From Colwellia demingiae (GTDB lineage Bacteria > Pseudomonadota > Gammaproteobacteria > Enterobacterales > Alteromonadaceae): 64,000 bases of DNA. The DNA is taken from NCBI RefSeq assembly GCF_007954275.1, contig NZ_VOLT01000005.1, positions 372,001 through 436,000 of the forward strand. Direction: 5' to 3'. The position numbers were made by a program, and so were the translations under genes. Shown here one piece after another: positions 18,964 through 27,236 of this stretch. Numbering within the stretch: position 1 is the first letter of the stretch; the number at the start of each line of letters is the position of its first letter. The notes under the pieces are model-generated. The model was given only the letters and a program-made list of their open reading frames with translations. It ran no database searches and was not told the origin of the DNA.

Positions 18964-20055
18964 ATGGGTTTTAAATGTGGTATCGTTGGCTTGCCTAACG
19001 TCGGTAAATCAACACTATTCAATGCACTTACCAAAGCAGGTATTGATGCGGCAAATTTCCCTTTTTGTACTATTGAGCCAAATACTGGCGTAGTACCTGT
19101 ACCGGATCCTCGCTTAGACAAATTAACTAAAATAGTTAATCCTGAACGTGTATTACCAACGACTATGGAATTTGTGGATATCGCAGGCCTTGTTGCTGGC
19201 GCCTCAAAAGGTGAAGGTTTAGGCAATAAATTTTTAGCTAACATTCGTGAAACCGATGCCATTGGCCATGTTGTACGTTGTTTTGATAATGACAATATTA
19301 TTCATGTTGCTAATAAGGTCAGTCCTCTTGATGATATTGATGTGATCAATACTGAATTAGCTTTATCTGATATGGACACAGCGGAACGTGCTATTTTTCG
19401 TTTAGCAAAAAAGGCTAAAGGCGGAGATAAAGACGCTAAATTTGAAATGCCGGTATTAGAAAAAATATTAAAACACGTTGAAGAAGGCCACATGGTACGT
19501 TCTTTAGAATTATCTAAAGAAGAAAAAGCAGCCGTTGATTACTTGAACTTTTTAACACTAAAACCAACGATGTATATTGCTAATGTCAATGATGATGGTT
19601 TTGAAAACAACCCTTACCTTGATGAAGTACAAAAAATAGCTGATGCAGAAGGTGCTATCGTTGTTGCTGTTTGTGCTGAAATTGAAAGTGAATTGTCTGA
19701 AATGGATGATGAAGACCGTATTGAATTTATGGCTGAAATGGGCTTAGAAGAGCCTGGTCTAAATCGTGTTATCAATGCTGGTTATTCCCTACTACACTTG
19801 CAAACTTATTTTACTGCCGGCGTTAAAGAAGTACGCGCATGGACAGTGAAACAAAATGCTACCGCACCTCAAGCTGCAGGTGTTATTCATACTGACTTTG
19901 AGAAAGGTTTCATTCGTGCCGAAATAATTAGTTATGACGACTTTATCGAATTTAACGGTGAGTCAGGCGCTAAAGAAGCTGGCAAGTGGCGCTTAGAAGG
20001 TAAAGAATACCGTGTAAAAGATGGCGACGTAATACATTTCCGTTTTAACGTATAA
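18964..20055 (+). CDS. ychF: Redox-regulated ATPase YchF (OLA1-type)
   Basis: Obg-related P-loop protein that prefers ATP and associates with ribosomes. It is 363 aa, the usual length. The P-loop [14 protein letters not shown] is at residues 7-20; [31 protein letters not shown] and the C-terminal TGS domain ([17 protein letters not shown], then KGFIRAEII and [15 protein letters not shown]) are all present. It is followed by a terminator. Confidence 0.97.
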   Translation: MGFKCGIVGLPNVGKSTLFNALTKAGIDAANFPFCTIEPNTGVVPVPDPRLDKLTKIVNPERVLPTTMEFVDIAGLVAGASKGEGLGNKFLANIRETDAIGHVVRCFDNDNIIHVANKVSPLDDIDVINTELALSDMDTAERAIFRLAKKAKGGDKDAKFEMPVLEKILKHVEEGHMVRSLELSKEEKAAVDYLNFLTLKPTMYIANVNDDGFENNPYLDEVQKIADAEGAIVVAVCAEIESELSEMDDEDRIEFMAEMGLEEPGLNRVINAGYSLLHLQTYFTAGVKEVRAWTVKQNATAPQAAGVIHTDFEKGFIRAEIISYDDFIEFNGESGAKEAGKWRLEGKEYRVKDGDVIHFRFNV

Positions 20056-20080
20056 CATCCTGTAAAATTTCATAATTCAT

Positions 20081-20107
20081 AAAGGCTCATCACGATGAGC
20101 CTTTTTT
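20081..20107 (+). terminator. Intrinsic terminator after ychF
   Basis: AAAGGCTCAT-CACG-ATGAGCCTTT stem-loop with a T6 tail, 25 bp downstream of the ychF stop. Confidence 0.92.
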
Positions 20108-20781
20108 GTGCCTGTAAAACACTAACGACATCAATTGAATTAATTAAGGTTACAGTCTCCATTTTAAAAGAGGCAAGATAATAAGTTTTAAAGAACAAGG
20201 CACTTGACTGAGCAATGGCTAGCTATTGAGGTTGAGAGCATTTGTAAATGTTCACTTACTTAATGCAATTGTTATAACACTCATCATAGAACCCACTATG
20301 CACGATCAGAGCACCTAACTTTACTTATAGAGCGTTTTTTTAGCAAATAAAAATGATTTAGTAACTTTTTAAAAACAAAACTACCTAACAATTTGTGTCA
20401 TTTACAATGGACTGATATGTTGCAGCAATAATTAATTCAGTTTTGACACTAAATATTAAGCATGAGTAGTCAAATAATTTATAATTAATACGTTGCTAGC
20501 TAAAGAATTACGCAAGAAATAGATAACTTAACCAAATATTCAGCACATCTAACTGAGCAAATGTGAGAAAGACAAACTTACCTCTTTCGTTATAAAGACA
20601 AAAGCATTACCTATTTCATCAGAACAATGCATTTATCACCTTTTTTCTGCATAGATATTCGTCAAACTGCACACGCAATAGCCAAACAAATAAAAAGTGC
20701 AACTTTTTTGAAAATAACTGTTGACGCAAGGCAAGTAGATTAGCATAATACGCCGCACTTGCTACAGAGCAGGTTGGTAAA
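20108..20781. other. Non-coding spacer before the tRNA cluster
   Basis: About 670 bp with no credible open reading frame and no recognised RNA. Only the tRNA promoter at its right end can be supported. Confidence 0.6.
20721..20749 (+). promoter_or_regulatory. Sigma-70 promoter of the tRNA cluster
   Basis: -35 TTGACG (20721-20726), a 17-bp spacer and -10 CATAAT (20744-20749), followed by a G+C-rich discriminator (ACGCCGC). The GC discriminator is typical of stable-RNA promoters under stringent control. The first tRNA begins 33 bp after the -10. Confidence 0.8.
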
Positions 20782-20858
20782 GGCTACATAGCTCAGTTGG
20801 TTAGAGCACATCACTCATAATGATGGGGTCCCAGGTTCGAGTCCCGGTGTAGCCACCA
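20782..20858 (+). tRNA. tRNA-Met (CAT), elongator type
   Basis: 77 nt with encoded CCA. Acceptor GGCTACA / TGTAGCC, anticodon loop with CAT, T-loop GGTTCGAGTCC. It is nearly identical to E. coli elongator tRNA-Met (metT/metU). It is the first gene of the cluster, and an exact copy closes it at 21549. Confidence 0.97.
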
Positions 20859-20922
20859 TTTTACTTCAGTATTTATACTTTAGTAAAAAGAGTTCAAGTC
20901 TCTTTAAAAATTTGAATGTAAT

Positions 20923-21007
<85 letters not shown>

Positions 21008-21049
21008 TTTCAAAGCAACTATGTTGCACGTAAAAAGTAAGTACATTGC

Positions 21050-21124
21050 AGGGATATAGCCAAGCGGTAAGGCAGCGGGTTTTGATCCCGTCATTCAGAG
21101 GTTCAAATCCTCTTATCCCTGCCA
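21050..21124 (+). tRNA. tRNA-Gln (TTG)
   Basis: 75 nt with encoded CCA. Acceptor AGGGATA / TATCCCT, anticodon loop TTTTGAT with anticodon TTG, T-loop GGTTCAAATCC. It is identical to the copy at 21181. Confidence 0.97.
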
Positions 21125-21156
21125 CTTTTTATTAATTAGCTTCTAATTATAAAAAG
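21125..21156 (+). other. Hairpin between tRNA-Gln copies
   Basis: CTTTTTAT...AATTAG / CTAATT...ATAAAAAG forms a long A+T-rich hairpin immediately after the first tRNA-Gln. It is probably a processing signal in the polycistronic tRNA precursor or a weak terminator. Confidence 0.5.
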
Positions 21157-21180
21157 TCTGTGATGTAATTACCTCCCTGT

Positions 21181-21255
21181 AGGGATATAGCCAAGCGGTA
21201 AGGCAGCGGGTTTTGATCCCGTCATTCAGAGGTTCAAATCCTCTTATCCCTGCCA
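21181..21255 (+). tRNA. tRNA-Gln (TTG), second copy
   Basis: 75 nt with encoded CCA, anticodon TTG, identical to the copy at 21050. Confidence 0.97.
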
Positions 21256-21370
21256 TTTTTATATGGTAGTTTAAAATTCAAAACTGATGTTTTGTTTTTT
21301 TATTTCAGAAAGTAAATTATTTTACCTCTGTTATAGTAGAGCTCAAGTCTCGTTAAAAACTTGGATGTAT

Positions 21371-21455
<85 letters not shown>

Positions 21456-21492
21456 TTTCAAATTTCTAGAAAATCAAATAAACACTCCCTAT

Positions 21493-21531
21493 CTATCTAA
21501 AGCATTATAAGTGACTACTTATATTAGATAG
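21493..21531 (+). other. Hairpin between tRNA-Leu and tRNA-Met
   Basis: CTATCTAA (21493-21500) pairs with TTAGATAG (21524-21531), and inner ATAAGT (21507-21512) with ACTTAT (21517-21522). It is a likely precursor-processing structure. Confidence 0.45.
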
Positions 21532-21548
21532 CTATTTGTGTTTTTAAT

Positions 21549-21625
21549 GGCTACATAGCTCAGTTGGTTAGAGCACATCACTCATAATGATGGGGTCCCA
21601 GGTTCGAGTCCCGGTGTAGCCACCA
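21549..21625 (+). tRNA. tRNA-Met (CAT), second copy
   Basis: 77 nt with encoded CCA, anticodon CAT, identical to the copy at 20782 and completing the mirror order of the cluster. Confidence 0.97.
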
Positions 21626-21991
21626 TTTTTACCTCAGTAAAAATGCGTGCAAGTCTTTTTAATCATACCCTTTCAAAGTATCTAGAAAACTCACATATCA
21701 CTTCAAGTACATCACAACTAATACTTACAAATACAAAATCTTATACTTAACTATTCGTTATTCATATTAGTTATAAAAGTTAACCATATTGCTCTGCCAT
21801 ACATATAAGACTTCATCAGTGATAACAGCATGATCAGCTAACCATATTACTCATGGATGCTACTTCCATAATGTTTATCGCTTTAAAAGCCTATCCAGCA
21901 CGTTAAAAACACATTGTATAACTCTTCCATCATAGTGTGAGGGTTCAACTCCCACGAGCAATGATTTCCCATTTAGCTCTCATTGATTTAT
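21626..21991. other. Non-coding region with a tRNA-like remnant
   Basis: About 366 bp without a gene. At 21939-21956 GAGGGTTCAACTCCCAC looks like an isolated tRNA T-arm. No acceptor or anticodon stem can be found around it, so at most it is a relic. Another T-arm-like scrap (GTGCAAGTCTTTTTAA) follows the second tRNA-Met. Confidence 0.4.
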
Positions 21992-23185
21992 CTATAAACC
22001 ACAAGCATAAGCCAGAGCTTTGTTTTTGATGGTGCTGTTCAGTACAGGTACTTTGTTAACCGCTAACAAGGCTAAATTACGAGCAACTTTGATGAGCGGT
22101 GAAGGATGACTAAAGCTGGCATATAATGCATCCATGGTAGACATCATAAGTAAGTTATCTTTACGTCTCATTTTTTCATAACGTGCTAACACTGCCTCAT
22201 CATGCCAAACGTCGCCATTGCCGATTGCTTCGGCGATAACATGCTGCAAGGCAAGAACATCTTTAAAACCAAGATTTACCCCCTGCCCTGCCATTGGATT
22301 GATGGTATGAGCCGCATCACCTAATAACAATACTCGTTTATGCTGATAAGTATTAGCGTGTCTACGTGTTAATTTGAAGTCACCTTTGGCCAGCACTTTG
22401 ATATCACCCAATTGTGCAGGAAAGCATTTAAGTATTTCTTGTTGCAGTTGGCTATTTGATAACGAAGCTAGACGGGTAATTTCATCACGTTGGTGATACC
22501 AAACTAAAGAGGCATAACCGCCTAATGAGCTTTTTCCTGGCAGTGGTAAAAAGGCTACTGGCCCGGTAGGTGAAAATTTCTGCCAGGTAATGTCTTGTTG
22601 GCACATTGAAGTTTCAACATTAATTAACATTGCTGACTGTGGATAATCCCACCCTGTCATACCAATAGCTGACATTTGCCTTACTTTTGATTGTGCACCA
22701 TCAGCGCCAATAACAAGCTTTGCCGTTACCACGCTATTGGTTAGTGTTAATGTTGCTTTGTTATCGTCTTGTTTTAAGGAGAGTAAACTTTCTGGACAGA
22801 AGGTTTGAATATTACTCATAGCAGTAATATTCTGCCATAACGCGAGTTGAATCAACCGGTTCTCTACAATATGTCCTAGGTGTGATTGTTCAATGTTGTC
22901 TGCATCAAATTCAGTGTAAGCACTTTCATATTCCCAAACACCTAAACGTTTGTAAGGACAACAGCGCCATTGCTTAATTTGTTGCCATGCGCCAACTTGA
23001 ATGAGTAAGTTTTGTGAGGCTAAAGAAATCGCTGATACACGTAAATCAAGAGGTTGCTCTGCGCTGAAATCTTGGGGCGTAAATTTCTCCACCAAAGCGA
23101 CCTTTAAACCAAGCTGCGCTAAGGTCAATGCACTTGCTGCACCAACCATACCACCACCAATAACCACACAATCAAAATGTTCCAT
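21992..23185 (-). CDS. ubiF: Ubiquinone hydroxylase UbiF
   Basis: FAD monooxygenase that hydroxylates 2-octaprenyl-3-methyl-6-methoxy-1,4-benzoquinol in ubiquinone synthesis; membrane-associated. It is 397 aa. FAD motifs: VVIGGGMVGAASALTLAQ at the N-terminus, VIGADGAQSKVRQ in the middle and LLGDAAHTINPMAGQGVNLGF at about residue 290. Its C-terminus (KNKALAYACGL) closely resembles E. coli UbiF, which favours UbiF over UbiH or UbiI. As in E. coli it lies beside the Met/Leu/Gln tRNA cluster. Confidence 0.92.
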   Translation of the reverse strand: MEHFDCVVIGGGMVGAASALTLAQLGLKVALVEKFTPQDFSAEQPLDLRVSAISLASQNLLIQVGAWQQIKQWRCCPYKRLGVWEYESAYTEFDADNIEQSHLGHIVENRLIQLALWQNITAMSNIQTFCPESLLSLKQDDNKATLTLTNSVVTAKLVIGADGAQSKVRQMSAIGMTGWDYPQSAMLINVETSMCQQDITWQKFSPTGPVAFLPLPGKSSLGGYASLVWYHQRDEITRLASLSNSQLQQEILKCFPAQLGDIKVLAKGDFKLTRRHANTYQHKRVLLLGDAAHTINPMAGQGVNLGFKDVLALQHVIAEAIGNGDVWHDEAVLARYEKMRRKDNLLMMSTMDALYASFSHPSPLIKVARNLALLAVNKVPVLNSTIKNKALAYACGL

Positions 23186-23271
23186 ACTTTAATGTTCACA
23201 ACAATATCGGAATAGATCCTTATTTTACCCAAGCACACGAACAATTTCGACCCTTTATCAATTAATTAATA

Positions 23272-26200
23272 TCAACTTGACCATTTAGGCGGATTATCGA
23301 CGTGTTGGCATAAGGCAATCAAGGCTGTAGATTCGATTGGTTTAGAGATAAAATATCCTTGGCCATAGTCACATCCCAATGAACGTAAGTAATCGTAATG
23401 CTGCTTAGTTTCTATGCCTTCACCAACAAGTTTTAACGATAAGCTATGCCCAATTAAAACGACTGCTTCAACTAAACTTGCATCGGTTTTATCATCAATA
23501 GATCCCGCAATAAAAGAGCGATCGATCTTCATTACATCAATTGGAAAATGTTTTAGATAGCTCAACGATGAATACCCAGTGCCAAAGTCATCCATATAAA
23601 TAGCGACGCCCAAACTGCGAATATCTTGTAAAGTAGTCATCATTTCTTCTGAATTATCCATCAATGAACTTTCGGTAATCTCAACTTTCAAGCTAGATGG
23701 CGAAATATTATTAACTTTCAAGGCTTTTTTTATTATGTCTTTTATCGGTGTTTGACTCGTTTGCTTGCATTGCCGACTAGACACATTAACGGCAACTTGT
23801 ATTTTCATGCCAAGATCGTGCCAAAGCCTTAAATCTGTACACGCCTGTTCAATCACCCATTGCCCAATAGGTTCAATCAAGCCAGCCTCCTCCGCTATTT
23901 CTATAAAGCTATCAGGGTAAATTAATCCTTTATCTGGGTGTTGCCAGCGAATGAGTGCTTCAGCGCCAATAATTTCGCCAGTATCTAGCGAAACTACCGG
24001 TTGATAATGCAAGATAAACTCTTGGCGCTTAATGGCTTGTCTTAACGCCTGCTCTATATGCATCCGTCTACTGACAGTTTCATTCATGCTCTTAGTAAAA
24101 AATTGAAAAGTATTACGACCCGCAGCTTTTGCTTGATACATCGCGGTATCAGCATTTTTAAGTAGTAATTCAACATTGTCACCATCAACCGGGCCGACCG
24201 TAACGCCTATGCTTGCTGAAACAACGGCTTCATTATTATTTCTTAAATGAAAAGGCATCGATAGACTAGCCAAGATATTTTTAACGACTCGTTCAATAGC
24301 AAAACGATTAGACAGACCTACTAATAGAACAACAAACTCGTCACCGCCAAATCGAGCTACCGTATCTTTTTCACGTATACAGTTTCTTAATCGAATCGCC
24401 GCCAACTGTAATAACTCATCACCACTGCTGTGTCCCCAAGTATCATTGACAAATTTAAACCTGTCTAAATCAATGAACAACAAGGCTACTTCACTATCTT
24501 CAGCTTTATCTTCCTTCAATTTATTGTGTAATCTTTCTAAACATAAACCACGGTTAGGTAGCCCTGTCAGTGAGTCATAATTAGCTTGTAACCAAATATC
24601 TTCCTCATACTTTTTATGCTTGGTGATGTCTGAAAATAAACTAATATATTGGAGCGGCTTTTTATCTTGGTCTCTCACCACTGAGATGGCTAAAAATTCA
24701 GGGTAAATTTCACCATTCTTTCTTTTATTCCAAATCTCACCTTGCCAGCTATTATCTTGCTCAAGAGATTGCCACATTTTTTGATAAAAGTGATTGTCAT
24801 GCTTACCTGAATTTAGAATATTAGGTGACTTACCTAATACCTCTTCTATGCTAAAACCACTGATATGACAAAATGCAGGGTTAACGGTTTCGATCATATT
24901 ATCAGCATTCGTTATCATGATTGCTTCTGAGGCATACTTGAAAACTGCCGCGGAAATCCTTTGCTCGCCTTCGGATTTATTACGCTCGGCTAACATCTGA
25001 TTAAAAGCTATCACCATGTCGGATATTTCATCATTTCCTTTGACTTTCAATGGCTGATTAAATTTATGCTCAACCTCCATTGTTGTCATTGCGGTACTGA
25101 TATATTTTATTTTTGCAATAATGCGCCTAACCACTAAGAAAGAGAAATATAAGGTTGTTAAAAAAACCAAAATGAATGTTGTTACGTAGATCACTAGACT
25201 ATCAATCGCTTGTTGCTCTTCATGACTAGCCAAGTCCTGCATTTCAGAACGGATATGGTTACTGATTTCTCTAAATTCATCAATGCGTAGCGAGGACAAA
25301 TACCACCACTGCTCTGTATCTATACCGACTATATTTTGTTGTAATTCTTTAATGGCTGCAACGGCCTGACTATCATCAATACGAACCTCTTCATCTATTT
25401 GCTCAGCATGTCTTCCTTTGTCTCTTGACATTTTTGCTATTAAAATATGCTGGTGGTATCGATTTAGGGTTTGCTCAATGATATAAACAGCTTGTTTTTC
25501 ATCATCTGTTAAATTGGCAATTTCATTGAACATTGTCAGATAGTTTTGGCTGCTAGATAACCGTATTAAAAAGCTATCGTAGTAATTCGCTTCGCCCCTT
25601 AAGATATAGTTTTTAAAGTCATGTATTAGGCCGCCATAGCCTATTTCTCGTTCTAGTTGGGCTAATTGCTCAGCGCGTATTAATTTTTCATTAAGTAGAC
25701 TTCTAATACTCAGTACTTGCTGGTTGTTACCTGAATTAAGTTGTCGTTGTAACCAGAGTTGATGATGTGATTTTGACACAGAGAATAAATCATTAATGAG
25801 CTTTGTTTGTGCATTGCCATAAGAAATAACTTGCTGAAGCTGGCTTGCATATAACAGTTTAGTATTTAGCAAAGCGTTTAACGCTCCACGTTCCTGACCT
25901 GATTTCTCTTGTAATTTGAGTAAATTAAGGAAGTCGATACTATCTCGATTTTGTTCGTTACTTTTAAGATGAACTTGAACTTGTGATATTAATCGTAACA
26001 GGTCCTCATTAAACTGGGAGTAGTAAGCAAAGTAACTGCCGCTCTGGTAATCATCAATTTTGCTACGTGTCTGCGATAGTCCTGTAATGCTTACAAAAAT
26101 ATCTTTCAACACGTCATTGATTACTTGCTGACTGGCGATAGTATTGAGCTGTAATTCTGTTAATTCAATACGTTGAATAAAATCAATAGTGTGATCTATA

Positions 26201-26487
26201 CGGAGATCTGTCCGCAGTCTTTGTTTTTTTAATTGAACTAAGTTTTTATGACTACTTCGGTCGATAACTCCTGCAGATAAACCTCGTTCTTTTTGTAGTT
26301 CATAAATTAATTTATCAATTTCACTCGAAATTTCTATCGACAAAATAGCTTTACGAGCCAGTTTAATATCCTCTAAATACTCACTGGTATGGTTAAGCCC
26401 AAAGCATAAAATGATTAGCCAAGGAAGCAATAAGAATGTTTTTAGTCGCGCACGAATACTAAAATGACAAACAAATTTTTGGAACAT
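23272..26487 (-). CDS. NIT-HAMP-PAS-GGDEF-EAL transmembrane c-di-GMP protein
   Basis: About 1071 aa, likely able to make and/or degrade c-di-GMP at the inner membrane. In order: TM helix (about residues 16-34), periplasmic region resembling the nitrate/nitrite-sensing NIT domain (helix KLIYELQKERGLSAGV), second TM helix (near 435-460) running into HAMP, PAS (MITNADNMIETVNPAFCHISG), GGDEF with intact GGDEF and the inhibitory I-site RxxD (REKD) five residues before it, and EAL with intact EALIRW and DDFGTGYSSL. The frame is open to a TTG at 26595, but ATG 26487 directly before the first TM region fits the family better. The NIT call is from pattern memory. Confidence 0.88.
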   Translation of the reverse strand: MFQKFVCHFSIRARLKTFLLLPWLIILCFGLNHTSEYLEDIKLARKAILSIEISSEIDKLIYELQKERGLSAGVIDRSSHKNLVQLKKQRLRTDLRIDHTIDFIQRIELTELQLNTIASQQVINDVLKDIFVSITGLSQTRSKIDDYQSGSYFAYYSQFNEDLLRLISQVQVHLKSNEQNRDSIDFLNLLKLQEKSGQERGALNALLNTKLLYASQLQQVISYGNAQTKLINDLFSVSKSHHQLWLQRQLNSGNNQQVLSIRSLLNEKLIRAEQLAQLEREIGYGGLIHDFKNYILRGEANYYDSFLIRLSSSQNYLTMFNEIANLTDDEKQAVYIIEQTLNRYHQHILIAKMSRDKGRHAEQIDEEVRIDDSQAVAAIKELQQNIVGIDTEQWWYLSSLRIDEFREISNHIRSEMQDLASHEEQQAIDSLVIYVTTFILVFLTTLYFSFLVVRRIIAKIKYISTAMTTMEVEHKFNQPLKVKGNDEISDMVIAFNQMLAERNKSEGEQRISAAVFKYASEAIMITNADNMIETVNPAFCHISGFSIEEVLGKSPNILNSGKHDNHFYQKMWQSLEQDNSWQGEIWNKRKNGEIYPEFLAISVVRDQDKKPLQYISLFSDITKHKKYEEDIWLQANYDSLTGLPNRGLCLERLHNKLKEDKAEDSEVALLFIDLDRFKFVNDTWGHSSGDELLQLAAIRLRNCIREKDTVARFGGDEFVVLLVGLSNRFAIERVVKNILASLSMPFHLRNNNEAVVSASIGVTVGPVDGDNVELLLKNADTAMYQAKAAGRNTFQFFTKSMNETVSRRMHIEQALRQAIKRQEFILHYQPVVSLDTGEIIGAEALIRWQHPDKGLIYPDSFIEIAEEAGLIEPIGQWVIEQACTDLRLWHDLGMKIQVAVNVSSRQCKQTSQTPIKDIIKKALKVNNISPSSLKVEITESSLMDNSEEMMTTLQDIRSLGVAIYMDDFGTGYSSLSYLKHFPIDVMKIDRSFIAGSIDDKTDASLVEAVVLIGHSLSLKLVGEGIETKQHYDYLRSLGCDYGQGYFISKPIESTALIALCQHVDNPPKWSS

Positions 26488-26762
26488 TACAATAGATCTA
26501 CTTATTTTAAGTAAAAGGGATAGTAGGACATTTTGAATGGATGCTATCACAAGCATAAAAAAACAAATTTGTTTGATATCAAGATAGTCAGACAATGCTT
26601 GTTTGTCTTCAAATTTCAGCTATAGTAAAGTGCCAAACCATTGAAGTTAAATATAAATATTGCTTTTATTGGCTAGGGAAATATTACTAAAAAAAAAGTT
26701 ATACCTTCTTAGGTAACTCAGTAGTAATTACAAACGATTTAACTAATCATTAAGGAAGCATT

Positions 26763-27236
26763 ATGTCTGCATTGTTACAAAATCCCACCACGGAACGAAC
26801 TACCGAAGAAAAACGATTGAGTAAGGACATTAATTTAATTTATGATTTTACTGAAAAGCCAAATCGAACTCATTTAAAAGCACAGAGTGATAGAGCAGTT
26901 GTTGCTAAGCTTCGTGCTGATTTAGTATTACCTAACAATAAAATTCTAACCGTAGATATAGATTTTGATAGTACAAGCGGCTACCATGACAATACTATGA
27001 TGGTTATGGATGACTTTGGTGTTGAGATGCTAGTCACTGCCTTCGCAGTAAAATACGGCCAGCAATTTGCTGATAAAATATCTAACGCTTGGGCAGAAAA
27101 AAATCATCAAAATGATCCTCGAAAACCCACTTACTTGCTGGTACAAAAGCCAAGCATTCATGATGGCTTGCCACAAGTTTTTGTCGCCTGTGGAGAAAAA
27201 GAGCACAATAAAAGTAAGCCACAAAGTATCGTTTGA
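26763..27236 (+). CDS. Conserved-looking protein of unknown function
   Basis: Acidic, soluble protein of 157 aa with no signal peptide, membrane segment or domain I recognise. AAGGA lies eight bases before the ATG. The middle has VVAKLRADLVLPNNKILTVDIDF, and the C-terminal half contains KPTYLLVQKP and LPQVFVACGEKE, which could be a small alpha/beta fold. Its 3' end overlaps the open frame of the following sensor gene, so the two are probably co-expressed. No function can be proposed. Confidence 0.7.
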   Translation: MSALLQNPTTERTTEEKRLSKDINLIYDFTEKPNRTHLKAQSDRAVVAKLRADLVLPNNKILTVDIDFDSTSGYHDNTMMVMDDFGVEMLVTAFAVKYGQQFADKISNAWAEKNHQNDPRKPTYLLVQKPSIHDGLPQVFVACGEKEHNKSKPQSIV

